A program made the translations under genes and the position numbers. Below are positions 19,850 through 29,411 of a stretch of 64,000 nt of DNA, piece after piece (positions within the stretch are counted from its first letter, which is position 1; every line of letters starts with the position of its first letter). The stretch lies in assembly GCF_004216895.1 (NCBI RefSeq), contig NZ_SGXE01000001.1, forward strand, positions 372,001 through 436,000. Direction: 5' to 3'. The stretch is from Aquimarina brevivitae. GTDB lineage: Bacteria; Bacteroidota; Bacteroidia; Flavobacteriales; Flavobacteriaceae. The notes under the pieces were generated by a model, which was not told the DNA's origin, ran no database searches, and saw only the letters and a program-made list of their open reading frames with translations.

Positions 19850-20299
19850 CCCTTTTTTTAAAGCTAAGCAATATCCGATATGAATGCCTTCGTGAAAATT
19901 ATTAAAATGTAGGGCATCATCAATACTTTTTAAAACAAAGCCAGTACTGGTTGGGTATTCATTAAATGTGGTAAAAAGACCAGACGCTAAATCCTTTTCA
20001 GTTTGATCTATCGTACGTATCAGGAGTTCTTTAATTGTTTTGACTTCATCTTGGTGCACTGGTGCTTCGGCTTTTGTTCCTTTTTGATATTTAGCTACTA
20101 ATTCCTCAGATACTAACATCGCATTACCGCTCAGTTTATACATCAATAGCTGTTGGGTAACCACCGTATGGGCAATATTCCATATTAAGTTATTAGAAAA
20201 ACCTTCGGGTATCTTGTTGAGTTGGTCTAAGGTATGCTGTTCTAAAATTTTAGTAAGTAATTGTCTATTGACGCGCGTAATATGTAAAGGATGCTGCAT
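19844..20299 (-). CDS. DinB-family four-helix protein
   Basis: 151 residues with the DinB/YfiT-like four-helix bundle. Candidate metal ligands are His44 in WNIAHTVVTQQLL and the HxxxH pair in NNFHEGIHIGY near residue 135. Such proteins include thiol-dependent transferases (bacillithiol, mycothiol) and many of unknown role. Cytoplasmic, no signal peptide. Divergent from the ArsC-like gene with a 91-base gap. Confidence 0.82.
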   Translation of the reverse strand: MQHPLHITRVNRQLLTKILEQHTLDQLNKIPEGFSNNLIWNIAHTVVTQQLLMYKLSGNAMLVSEELVAKYQKGTKAEAPVHQDEVKTIKELLIRTIDQTEKDLASGLFTTFNEYPTSTGFVLKSIDDALHFNNFHEGIHIGYCLALKKGL

Positions 20300-20390
20300 T
20301 GGAATCTTAATTTTTAGCCAAAAATATGAGTTTTACGTCTCAAAACGATTTCCTTTGCATCAATTTAACGATCCAAAAAGAATTTTTATA

Positions 20391-20744
20391 GTGAAAAAAG
20401 TATTTTATCTATCTACCTGTGACACCTGTAAGCGAATACTTAATGAACTAGAATTGCCCGCTGATTTTGAGCTTCAGGACATAAAAACTACCGCAATAAC
20501 CCCCTCGCAGCTTGAAGCCATGAAAGTACTTGCCGGAAGTTATGAGGCGCTGTTTAGCAAAAGAGCCCGACTGTATAAGGAGCGCGGATTAAAAGATAAA
20601 AATTTATCAGAACAAGATATTAAGGAACTGATCCTAGAACATTATACGTTTTTAAAAAGACCAGTACTTATTGCTGATGAAGAGATTTTTATCGGCAATA
20701 GCAAAAAGGTAGTCGCTGCCGCTAAATCATATATTCATGGATAA
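20391..20744 (+). CDS. ArsC/Spx-family thioredoxin-fold protein
   Basis: 117 residues from a GTG start at 20391, chosen because the conserved fold starts here (KKVFYLSTCDTCKRIL). The frame is open further upstream to 20214, but that part runs through the divergent DinB promoter and has no family features. The CxxC (Cys10, Cys13) and the cis-Pro loop FLKRPVLI (near residue 87) fit ArsC/Spx relatives; no ars operon genes are nearby, so arsenate reduction is not established. Overlaps the next gene by 8 bases. Confidence 0.8.
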   Translation: MKKVFYLSTCDTCKRILNELELPADFELQDIKTTAITPSQLEAMKVLAGSYEALFSKRARLYKERGLKDKNLSEQDIKELILEHYTFLKRPVLIADEEIFIGNSKKVVAAAKSYIHG

Positions 20745-21630
20745 AAGAACGGTTGCCTTATTAGCAGCCTTTGGGGCAAGTCTCATCTATGCGATCAATC
20801 ATACGCTAGCAAAGGGAGTTATGCCTACTTATATCCAACCTTTTGGTTTTATTTTTCTAAGGGTATCCGGTGCAGCTCTACTGTTTTGGATAGCAGCAGC
20901 GTTTGGACCTCAACAAAAGATTGAAAAATCAGATTGGCCAAGAATACTGGCCTGTGCTTTATTTGGTATGGTCATCAATATGCTGATGTTCTTTAAAGGC
21001 CTGGAACTTTCTACGCCTATTAATAGTTCAGTGATGATTACCGTATCTCCGATCTTGGTGTTTATTCTCTCTGCCATTTTCATAAGCGAAAAGATTACCC
21101 TTCTTCGAACAATTGGTATTGCTTTAGGTTTTTCCGGGGCAATTGGTCTTATTTTATTTGGTGAAGAAAACCGACAAGATGCGCCTAATATTCCACTTGG
21201 TAATGTTTTATTTATCGTTAACGCTACCTCATATGCTATTTACTTGGTTATCGTAAAACCGTTAACTGCCAAATATCACGCTATTACATTAATGAAATGG
21301 TTCTTCCTAATTGGCGTTATTATCAATTTTCCAATAACCATTGGTGAATTTAGCGCTGTGGAGTGGACAGCACTACCCACGCATGTGATTTGGAAAATGG
21401 CCTATGTTGTTATTGGAACCACATTTTTGACCTATTTACTTAATGTTTTTGCGCTCAAAACACTAAAAGCCTCAACTATTGGAGCTTTTATTTATCTACA
21501 ACCTTTTTTAGCTATTCTATTTGCAATAGCTATGGGTGCCGACACCCTAAGCGTTACCAAAGTAGTCTCTGCAGTATTGGTATTTATTGGTGTGTATTTA
21601 GTTACCAGGCCTCCGAAAAAGACTACCTAA
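20737..21630 (+). CDS. EamA-family (DMT) transporter
   Basis: 297 residues, ten predicted membrane helices in two EamA repeats (about 6-138 and 152-290), the usual layout of drug/metabolite exporters. Typical pieces are GVMPTYIQPFGFIFLRV, MFFKGLELSTPINSSVMI in repeat one and LKTLKASTIGAFIYLQPFLA in repeat two. Substrate unknown. Overlaps the ArsC-like gene by 8 bases (same transcript) and the convergent thioesterase gene by 8. Confidence 0.9.
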   Translation: MDKRTVALLAAFGASLIYAINHTLAKGVMPTYIQPFGFIFLRVSGAALLFWIAAAFGPQQKIEKSDWPRILACALFGMVINMLMFFKGLELSTPINSSVMITVSPILVFILSAIFISEKITLLRTIGIALGFSGAIGLILFGEENRQDAPNIPLGNVLFIVNATSYAIYLVIVKPLTAKYHAITLMKWFFLIGVIINFPITIGEFSAVEWTALPTHVIWKMAYVVIGTTFLTYLLNVFALKTLKASTIGAFIYLQPFLAILFAIAMGADTLSVTKVVSAVLVFIGVYLVTRPPKKTT

Positions 21631-22105
21631 GGTTTTTGGGGCGTTTTGCAAACTTGCGGGTATCTTCTTTGGTTAACACTTTAAAATCTTCAGGTTTTGG
21701 TACTCGATCCAGCAAACCATAAAATTCTTCTGGTAATCCAATTAATTTTCGAGTTTTTAGATCCATCCAAGCTCCCATCATTTCGCTATGTGCAAAATTA
21801 TTTCCTTTATGATCGTAGAAATGATGTTGAAATTCAAAAAACATTCCGTCCTTACTTAACCCACTTAATTCCAGTGAAACCTGAACCGGTCTACCTGCAA
21901 ATACTTCTTTGAAATAATAGATATGTTCATAAAAAACAATGGGACCTATATTATGTGTGCCCAGCATTTTTTGATCAAATCCATTTTCAGTTAAAAAAGA
22001 CATACGCGTATGTGCTGCAAATTCCACATAAGCCTTATTGGCAAGATGACGGTTAGCATCAATATCATTCCATCGTATTTCAAAATCCTTGATATACATA
22101 TTCAT
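21623..22105 (-). CDS. Acyl-CoA thioesterase, 4HBT hot-dog fold
   Basis: 160 residues, single hot-dog domain. The catalytic-region motif IRWNDIDANRHLANKAYVEF near residue 10 holds the conserved Asp of 4-hydroxybenzoyl-CoA thioesterase-like enzymes; the long helix HTRMSFLTENGF follows. Likely hydrolyses acyl-CoA thioesters in the cytoplasm; substrate not known. Confidence 0.85.
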   Translation of the reverse strand: MNMYIKDFEIRWNDIDANRHLANKAYVEFAAHTRMSFLTENGFDQKMLGTHNIGPIVFYEHIYYFKEVFAGRPVQVSLELSGLSKDGMFFEFQHHFYDHKGNNFAHSEMMGAWMDLKTRKLIGLPEEFYGLLDRVPKPEDFKVLTKEDTRKFAKRPKNLR

Positions 22106-22219
22106 TACAATTATAGGGTCAAAAATACAAAAGCTTAGCCTCCTCCTTATACTAAAAAGCCGTTAAATCTGTTTTGATGTTAGTTATATGTTCTTTATTT
22201 TCAACCCAAATTTACCCGA

Positions 22220-23191
22220 ATGCCAATCCTTAACTCAACCTACACTCCCCCTCGATGGCTTAGAAATGGTCATATCGCTACCTTATACACTCATTTTTTT
22301 AGAAAGGTAACAGAAGTTTCATATGAACGAGAACGATTAGAATTGTCCGATGGCGATTTTATTGACTTGGATTGGAGTTATACCAAAAATACCGAGAAAA
22401 AAGGAATTGTTTTAATCATACACGGACTCGAAGGAAATTCGCAGCGCCCTTACATGTTAGGAATGGTGGACTCCTGTACTAAAAACGGTTTTGATGCTGT
22501 TGCCATGAATTTGAGAGCTTGTAGTGGTAGTCCTAATCGTTTGTATGCTTCCTATTATGGGGGATCCACAGCCGATGTACAAAAAGTACTCCAACATATC
22601 AGCAAAAAATCTTATGAACGCATTAATCTTGTTGGCTTTAGTTTAGGAGGAAATATCTTACTAAAATTTCTAGGAGAAAAGTATCCAGAAGTCAGTCTAA
22701 TTAACTCATCAGCAGCGTTTTCTGCTCCTATTGACCTTTATGATAGTGTATTAGAAATTAGTAAAACAAAGAATTATCTTTATGCCAAAAGATTTGTAAA
22801 CCATCTCAAAGTAAAACTACATCAAAAGAGCTTAAAATTTCCTGAGCATATTACAAAGGATCAAATTAATAAATGCGTTTCCCTTATCGATATCGATAAT
22901 CTATATACCAGTAAAGCTCACGGATTTACTGATGCTATGGAGTATTACAGTCAATGTAGTGCAAAAAATAATCTGTTGAATATTACAACTCCTACGCTAC
23001 TTATAAATGCTATTGATGATCCTTTTTTAGGTACTGCTTGTTATCCCAAAGCAGCTGCTGCCACTAATAAAAACTTCTTTTTGGAAATACCAAAATACGG
23101 TGGACATGTGGGGTTTATGCAAAAAACGGCACAATCCTATTTAGAAAAAAGAGCTCTTGAATTTTTTAACACCTCATTTAGTGACAACTAA
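22220..23191 (+). CDS. YheT-family alpha/beta hydrolase
   Basis: 323 residues. The nucleophile elbow GFSLGG (Ser near residue 141), the oxyanion-loop HGLEGNSQRPYM, the family segment NLRACSGSPNRLYASYYGG, an acid in INAIDDPFLG and a His in KYGGHVGFM make a full alpha/beta hydrolase triad of the YheT/ABHD1-3 group. Cytoplasmic, possibly an esterase on lipid substrates. Single gene. Confidence 0.9.
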   Translation: MPILNSTYTPPRWLRNGHIATLYTHFFRKVTEVSYERERLELSDGDFIDLDWSYTKNTEKKGIVLIIHGLEGNSQRPYMLGMVDSCTKNGFDAVAMNLRACSGSPNRLYASYYGGSTADVQKVLQHISKKSYERINLVGFSLGGNILLKFLGEKYPEVSLINSSAAFSAPIDLYDSVLEISKTKNYLYAKRFVNHLKVKLHQKSLKFPEHITKDQINKCVSLIDIDNLYTSKAHGFTDAMEYYSQCSAKNNLLNITTPTLLINAIDDPFLGTACYPKAAAATNKNFFLEIPKYGGHVGFMQKTAQSYLEKRALEFFNTSFSDN

Positions 23192-23355
23192 GCCTTATTG
23201 ATCTATGTGTTAAGTTAACGTTAAGGTTTTACATGGGACTTTTCTTACATTTCATCGAAAACATTTTTTCCTCTCGCATTATTTTCTGAGTTTTGAGTGG
23301 TTTCTTATGAATTATGTAAGGAATTACTCATAACACTAACTCAAACACAATAAAA

Positions 23356-26300
23356 ATGACAAATCATTACAATGCCTTCATTCGGGGGAATAAGGCTAGT
23401 TTTGCTAAGGTTTATCAACTACCCCTTAGCATTCTTTCCCTACTGTTTTTGTTTTCCTTTGGTGCCTTTGCCCAAAGCCCAGCTCAAAAACAGCAGATTA
23501 TCCAAAAAACAAACGTAACTAAGCTTTCTCAATTTCAGGCTGAAATTGCCAAACAAGTAGCCTCAGAAAAGCAGGCTGCATTAGCTGCTGCGCAGCGTAA
23601 TGGTTGGCAAGTAAAAATGAACAATGCCGACGGTAGCTTTTCTGAATTACAAAAAGTAGTAACCGACGAAAACGGAAATGAAGTTCCTGTGTATTACACT
23701 ACTTTTAACGTAGCAGCTGCACGTTCTACCAGAGCCAATCACCTTAATGCAGGTGGATCATTAGGATTAAACCTTGATGGGCAGAACATGGTTGCCTATG
23801 TATGGGATGGTGGACACGCCCGGGTAACGCATCAAGAATATGATGGTGCCGGTGGTAACAACCGTGTTACTGTTGAAGATGCTGCCAGTGAAGGTGGTAC
23901 GCAATTAAACTTCCACGCCGCACACGTTACCGGAACTATCACGGCATCTGGTGTGCAAGCTAATGCTAAAGGTATGGCGCCACAATCTAGAGTACGTGGT
24001 TATATGTGGAATGATGACGTGGCTGAGGCAACTGCCGCAGCTGCCAACGGTATGTTATTGTCTAACCACTCTTATGGATACCGAAGTGACTTAGTACCAG
24101 ATCAATATTTTGGTGCATACATTGATGTATCGCGCAGCTGGGATGAATTGATGTATAATGCTCCATACTACCTTATGGTTGTTGCAGCCGGTAACGATGG
24201 AAATGCAAACAGCTATAATGGAGCGCCACTAGATGGCAATTCATCTTATGATAAACTTACTGGACATTCAACTTCTAAAAACAACCTTGTAGTCGCTAAT
24301 GCACAAGATGCTAACGTAAGTAGTGACGGATCGCTTAACAGTGTATCCATTAACAGTTCTAGTAGTGAAGGTCCAACTGATGACTATAGAATTAAGCCTG
24401 ATATTACAGGTAACGGCACAAGTGTTTATTCTACCTACGCTAGTAGTGATACTGCTTATAATAGCATTACAGGTACGTCTATGGCATCTCCTAATGTAAC
24501 GGGTACGTTATTACTATTACAACAACATTACGACAATATCAATGGTAGCTTTATGAAAGCTGCTACTTTAAAAGGGTTAGCATTGCATACAGCCGATGAT
24601 GCTGGATCTAATGGTCCTGATGCTGTATTCGGTTGGGGATTACTAAACGCAAAAGCAGCAGCTGAAGCAATTTCCTCAAATACTACAGGAGAGTCTAAAA
24701 TTGAAGAATTAACACTTACTAGCGGACAAACCTATTCTGTAACTGTAGATGCTGATGGCGTTAACCCATTAATGGCTTCTATATCCTGGACAGATGCTCC
24801 AGGCGCAGCTGTAACTGCAACCAACTCTAATACGCCTGTATTGGTTAATGATTTAGATATCAGAGTTACCAAAAATTCAACCACGTATCAGCCATACCGA
24901 TTAACGGGTGTGACCACCAATGGTACTGGCGACAACACTGTGGATCCCTATGAGCGTATTGATGTTGCAGGTGCTTCAGGTACGTATACCATTACGGTTA
25001 CACATAAAGGATCATTAACAGGAGGTAGCCAGGATTTCTCTTTGATTGTTACAGGACTTACAGGTACACCTGTAGTTTGTAACGCGACTACACCTACTGG
25101 AGTTAATACCTCTAATGTAACCTATAACAGTGCATCTGTAAGCTGGACAGCGGTACCCGCAGCTACCTATGATGTAAGATACAGAGCCGCTGGGACTACT
25201 AGCTGGACTACTGTTGCCGCGACCGGTACTTCAGTCGAGTTAACAGGACTTACCGAACTAACTTCTTATGAGGTACAAGTACGTAGCAAGTGTGACGATG
25301 GAACAACATCTTCTTACAGTAGCTCTGCTACTTTTACTACACCAGAATTCCAATTGGTATACTGTGACTCCAATGGTCAGAGTGTAGCGGATGAATACAT
25401 CAGTAACGTAACCCTGGAATCTATAAATAACAATTCTGGTGCAGGATCAGGTGGGTATACTGACTTTACTGGTATTTCTACTGATCTAGCAAAAGACGGA
25501 ACATACACGATCAGTGTTAGCCCAACTTGGACTGGCCAAACGTATAGCGAAGGTTATAGTGCTTGGATTGATTACAATCAAGATGGTGATTTTGCCGATG
25601 CTGGTGAACAAGTTTGGACACAGGCAGCTACACAAAACACTACAGTAAGTGGATCATTTACCATCCCAACAACTGCTTTAGATGGTGCAACAAGAATGCG
25701 TGTTTCTATGAAGTACAATGGAGTACCTACACCTTGTGAAGCTTTCCAATATGGTGAAGTTGAAGATTATACGATCGTTATTGGAGGTACACCTCCTGAT
25801 ACGCAAGCACCAACAGCTCCAGGATCTTTAACCGCTGCTGATATCACACAAACAACAGTTTCACTTTCCTGGAATGCGTCTTCAGATAATGTAGGTGTAA
25901 CCGGATACGATGTATACCGAAGTAATACTGTAATCGCTACAGTAACAGGAACATCTTATGAAGTAACCGGATTAACTGCCGATACTGCGTATAGCTTTAG
26001 AATAAAAGCAAAAGACGAGGCAGGTAATGAATCTGCGTTTAGTAATACTACTAACGTGACTACGCTTGGTGATGATCCAGCAGGATGTAGTACTGGTATT
26101 AGCACTTTCCCATATGCAGAAGGCTTTGAAGGTAATATCGGTGCTTGGTCTCAATCTACGGCTGACGATCTAAATTGGACCGTAGATGCAGGTGGAACAC
26201 CATCTAACGGAACAGGACCTTCTTCCGCAGTTGAAGGAAGTGACTATATCTTTGTAGAAGCTTCTGGAAATGGAACTGGATATCCAAACAAACAAGCGAT

Positions 26301-27195
26301 CATTACATCACCTTGTTTTGACTTAAGCGGATTGTCTACTCCTAATTTCTCTTTCTCCTACCATATGTACGGAGCATCAGATATGGGTAGTATTGCGCTT
26401 GAAGCAAGTACTGACGAAGGCGCTAGCTGGACAAGTATTTGGAGTGAAACCGGAAATCAAGGAAATGCCTGGTTAGACGCATCTGTAAATCTTTCTGCTT
26501 ACGCAGGTGGAGGCGTACAATTACGTTTCAACAGAATTACAGGTGGTACCTGGCAAGCGGATGTTGCCATTGATAATGTTAGCTTGACTAACGAAGTAGT
26601 TTTACCGTGTACAGATGTAACTCTAAGCATAACTTTAGATAATTACCCAGAAGAAACTAGCTGGCAAATTAGAAATAGCAGCAATCAGGTTGTTGCTTCA
26701 GGTGGAACATATGGTTCGCAGCCAGATGGTTCTACGGTAACGGTTACCGAGTGTCTTGATGCAGGTACGTATACCTTTATTATCAACGATAGTTATGGCG
26801 ACGGAATCTGCTGTTCTTATGGTAATGGATCTTATGCCTTAACATCAGCAGGTACAACATTAGCATCCGGAGGAGCGTTTGGTAGTTCAGAAACTACAAC
26901 CTTCACTATTGGTAGTGGTACGAATGCAGCTTTCTTTGAGTCTATGGAAACTACTGAACCGATAACCATCGGAATGTATCCAAATCCATTAGAAGGTAAT
27001 AAAATCTTGAATGTAACTTCTACTAAAGAAGATCTTACCTATATGGTCAGAGATATGTTAGGAAGAACCATAAGTCAAGGTAAAGTAACCAACAGACAAA
27101 TTGATATGAATCAGCTACAAGCTGGTGTATATATGGTAACGCTTGATGCCAACAGCAAAAAGCCATATACCGAAAAAGTAGTAGTGAAGCAATAA
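23356..27195 (+). CDS. Secreted S8 serine peptidase with multidomain tail, T9SS cargo
   Basis: 1279 residues. Signal peptide to FAQ (about 39). A subtilisin domain spans about 140-440 with triad Asp151 (VWDGGHA), His190 (HAAHVTG) and Ser375 (GTSMASPN). It is followed by a P-like beta domain (about 448-570), an FN3 domain (575-665), a GEVED domain ending GEVEDYTI (670-812), a second FN3 (814-903), a MAM-like domain (915-1085), a domain with SYGDGICCSYG (to about 1192) and a T9SS type A sorting domain (about 1204-1279, MYPNPLEG start, VVVKQ end). The sorting domain predicts export by T9SS and anchoring on or release from the cell surface. Probably digests extracellular protein. Single gene with its own terminator. 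Confidence 0.93.
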   Translation: MTNHYNAFIRGNKASFAKVYQLPLSILSLLFLFSFGAFAQSPAQKQQIIQKTNVTKLSQFQAEIAKQVASEKQAALAAAQRNGWQVKMNNADGSFSELQKVVTDENGNEVPVYYTTFNVAAARSTRANHLNAGGSLGLNLDGQNMVAYVWDGGHARVTHQEYDGAGGNNRVTVEDAASEGGTQLNFHAAHVTGTITASGVQANAKGMAPQSRVRGYMWNDDVAEATAAAANGMLLSNHSYGYRSDLVPDQYFGAYIDVSRSWDELMYNAPYYLMVVAAGNDGNANSYNGAPLDGNSSYDKLTGHSTSKNNLVVANAQDANVSSDGSLNSVSINSSSSEGPTDDYRIKPDITGNGTSVYSTYASSDTAYNSITGTSMASPNVTGTLLLLQQHYDNINGSFMKAATLKGLALHTADDAGSNGPDAVFGWGLLNAKAAAEAISSNTTGESKIEELTLTSGQTYSVTVDADGVNPLMASISWTDAPGAAVTATNSNTPVLVNDLDIRVTKNSTTYQPYRLTGVTTNGTGDNTVDPYERIDVAGASGTYTITVTHKGSLTGGSQDFSLIVTGLTGTPVVCNATTPTGVNTSNVTYNSASVSWTAVPAATYDVRYRAAGTTSWTTVAATGTSVELTGLTELTSYEVQVRSKCDDGTTSSYSSSATFTTPEFQLVYCDSNGQSVADEYISNVTLESINNNSGAGSGGYTDFTGISTDLAKDGTYTISVSPTWTGQTYSEGYSAWIDYNQDGDFADAGEQVWTQAATQNTTVSGSFTIPTTALDGATRMRVSMKYNGVPTPCEAFQYGEVEDYTIVIGGTPPDTQAPTAPGSLTAADITQTTVSLSWNASSDNVGVTGYDVYRSNTVIATVTGTSYEVTGLTADTAYSFRIKAKDEAGNESAFSNTTNVTTLGDDPAGCSTGISTFPYAEGFEGNIGAWSQSTADDLNWTVDAGGTPSNGTGPSSAVEGSDYIFVEASGNGTGYPNKQAIITSPCFDLSGLSTPNFSFSYHMYGASDMGSIALEASTDEGASWTSIWSETGNQGNAWLDASVNLSAYAGGGVQLRFNRITGGTWQADVAIDNVSLTNEVVLPCTDVTLSITLDNYPEETSWQIRNSSNQVVASGGTYGSQPDGSTVTVTECLDAGTYTFIINDSYGDGICCSYGNGSYALTSAGTTLASGGAFGSSETTTFTIGSGTNAAFFESMETTEPITIGMYPNPLEGNKILNVTSTKEDLTYMVRDMLGRTISQGKVTNRQIDMNQLQAGVYMVTLDANSKKPYTEKVVVKQ

Positions 27196-27217
27196 GCTTT
27201 ATACACAATGATAAACA

Positions 27218-27250
27218 AAAACCTCTTGATAGTAATCAAGAGGTTTTTTT
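27218..27250 (+). terminator. Terminator of the S8 peptidase gene
   Basis: A perfect 13-bp stem (27218-27230 with 27235-27247, loop AGTA) followed by a T-run, 22 bases after the stop. Confidence 0.9.
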
Positions 27251-27400
27251 ATAGTATAAGATGGCTTGGATGATTCTACATAATCGGATAACTATGACTT
27301 AAGGTGAAGATTACCATAAATAATTGTAGTTTTGTTATTGAACCTATACTACAGGATTCATCGTTAGTTGCTATGTTTTTAGCATTAAAAACCAATTGTT

Positions 27401-28018
27401 ATGAAATTAAATATCATCCTATTCTTTGCAATTATGGCAGCCTATGCCGCACCAGTCTTCAGCCAGGATGAAGGAAAAGCAAGTCAACAAAATGAGCAGG
27501 TCAACACCGCTCTAAAAGCCCAATTTAGTAAAGACGTAACAGCCTATTTTAAGGCTTTTAACAACAGAGATTGGCAAGCGGTTACGGATATGATTTATCC
27601 TAAACTATTTGATTTGGTAACCAAAGAACAACTGACTGCAACACTAGATCAAATGGAGACGATGGGAATGAATATGACTATTGACATTATCGCCATTGAT
27701 AACATATCGGCTGCTGTTCAACAAAAAGGCTCCACCTATTATCGGGTATACTACGATGGAAAAATTACGATACAATTGAGTGGTGATATGTTATCATCAA
27801 AAGATCAGCTCCAGCAAAATTTTGAATCTCTCTATGGAGCAAGTAATGTTAGCTATGACGATGGTACCACTACCTTTAAAATTATGGCCAATAATTCGGT
27901 TATAGCCATTAAAAAAGAAAAACAAAAAGATTGGAAATATATTGAATTCAATCAACAGCAGGAAGCATTACTAAGAGAGCTATTAACTGAAGAGGTGTTT
28001 GCTAAACTTATAGACTAG
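27401..28018 (+). CDS. Secreted NTF2-like protein
   Basis: 205 residues. Signal peptide to FSQ (about 22). The mature part starts with a helix (VTAYFKAFNNRDWQAVTDMI) typical of NTF2-like folds, then strands with TYYRVYYDGKITIQL and a C-terminal WKYIEFNQQQEALLREL. No catalytic residues recognised. A TAGTTTTG box about 50 bases upstream could be a -7 element. Followed by the frameshifted membrane gene. Confidence 0.6.
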   Translation: MKLNIILFFAIMAAYAAPVFSQDEGKASQQNEQVNTALKAQFSKDVTAYFKAFNNRDWQAVTDMIYPKLFDLVTKEQLTATLDQMETMGMNMTIDIIAIDNISAAVQQKGSTYYRVYYDGKITIQLSGDMLSSKDQLQQNFESLYGASNVSYDDGTTTFKIMANNSVIAIKKEKQKDWKYIEFNQQQEALLRELLTEEVFAKLID

Positions 28019-28040
28019 CTTACTACAAACCTACAGTAGA

Positions 28041-28626
28041 TTGAAGGCTAGCAAAACATACCTAAATGGTAAATCTATTTTTATGGTTTCGCTATTAGTG
28101 ATAGTGTCAACCCTTCTTATAGTATATCTAACTGGATTAGCATCGCAACGAACAATTTTCACTAATGCCTACCTTTGCTTAACGATAATAGGTAGCGTAC
28201 TTTTTGTTTTTATGACCTACGGTTTATACCGGGGTATTGGATTAAAAGATAATTTTCTGGAGTATAAGGATTTTTAAAACTGGTGATTATATACCTTCCT
28301 CAGGCGAGTTACCGAATTGGGAACTACCTAGCATTGACACCGAAGATGGTATAAGTGGAATTTTACTTTCGATAGTATTGTGGATTCTGATATCGCTCCT
28401 TTTTTTGGCGCTTTTGGTATTCTTAGAAGCTGCTTTTTGGATCACACTGTTTGTAATTCTGGGTATGCTGTATTGGGTATTTTTTAGAGCGTTGAAACTG
28501 GTGTTTTCAAAATCACCTATTACCAAAGCAAGGTTCTGGACCGCTGCAACTTACGCTTTTGGGTACACTACCTTATATCTAGGTTGGTTATATGGATTAA
28601 TTTACCTTGTCGATTGGTTTCGATAA
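28041..28626 (+). pseudogene. Membrane protein gene split by a +1 frameshift
   Basis: Two frames together make one about 194-residue membrane protein. The first frame (28041-28277, TTG start) encodes two membrane helices and ends GLKDNFLEYKDF at a TAA. The second frame is open from 28246 and carries on without a gap as KTGDYIPSSGELPNWELPSI, then two long helices (to 28626), but it has no ATG of its own. Dropping one T from the TTTTT at 28271-28275 joins them as ...YKDF-KTGDY. Either an inactivating indel, a sequencing error in a homopolymer, or a +1 recoding site (UUU UAA). Function unknown. If the halves are expressed separately, the second would need the TTG at 28378. Confidence 0.65.
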
Positions 28627-28736
28627 CGTTTTAAAAATTTGATCGCTAAACCTTTATCGTAAATACCTTTTTTAAATTCACTATTATCACTCAAAATTTC
28701 TTAACTTATTAGCTCATAATAGTTTATAAAGATGCC

Positions 28737-29204
28737 ATGAGATTAAATCAGACCAATATACAGCGACCTATTTATGGTATGATTCTAGGTGTATTACTGT
28801 TTAGTTTTTCTTCCTGCCAAGGTTACGATGACCAAACTTCTTTCGATCCATCAATTAACAAAGAAAAGCTAGATTCAATTTTGGAAGAACTTAAGTCAGT
28901 TGGTGATGATAATCGTAAAGTAACCAGTTTTAACCTTAAACATATCAATCAACAAAACTATAAAGACTTTGTGGCAATAAGTCCTCATCAGAGAAAGGTA
29001 CATCAATTCAACAGACCCTCTCTGGATTTAAGCTCCAATCAATTTACGCTAATAGGGATAATTGACAGTCAACCAACATCTTTTGGTTCTTGCCCAGTTA
29101 ATTTAGATTGCGTACATAAGGCCTTGCAGTTGTATGAAAAACAGCTAAGTCATACCCGATTTCTAGATTTTAAAATTACGTATATACCATCTAACTTAAA
29201 GTAA
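28737..29204 (+). CDS. Lipoprotein of unknown function
   Basis: 155 residues. The signal ends in LFSFSSC (Cys27); ATG at 28779 (residue 15) also gives a workable signal. The mature part has no recognised domain; two further cysteines lie in SFGSCPVNLDCVHKAL and may form a disulfide. Single gene. Confidence 0.6.
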   Translation: MRLNQTNIQRPIYGMILGVLLFSFSSCQGYDDQTSFDPSINKEKLDSILEELKSVGDDNRKVTSFNLKHINQQNYKDFVAISPHQRKVHQFNRPSLDLSSNQFTLIGIIDSQPTSFGSCPVNLDCVHKALQLYEKQLSHTRFLDFKITYIPSNLK

Positions 29205-29234
29205 AGATATACTATATTAATCTAGTTTACTTCC

Positions 29235-29405
29235 AATTAAACCGACACCACCTCATCCTCAGCTAATTATTCTTCCTGGCGAAGACGCAACATTATTTGT
29301 GATACCGCCACAGTATCCTTTTCGCAATAGGTAATAATGCGATCGATATCCTCCTCTTCATAATACATATCCCGAACCTTGCTACCATCTATGTCATTTA
29401 TTGAT
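29235..29405 (-). pseudogene. Remnant copy of the exonuclease 3' end
   Basis: About 170 bases repeat 31439-31609, the last part of the nearby 3'-5' exonuclease gene, with roughly one change in ten. The minus-strand reading keeps DIDGSKVRDMYYEEEDIDRI and ITYCEKDTVAV, but TTA has become TAA after LRQEE, which truncates it. No exonuclease active site is present. It abuts the stop codon of the DoxX-like gene (29412). Confidence 0.85.
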
Positions 29406-29411
29406 TTTATA

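Noticed and set aside
20214..20390. Longer ArsC-like protein
   Set aside because: The extra N-terminus lies over the divergent DinB start and promoter region and has no fold features.
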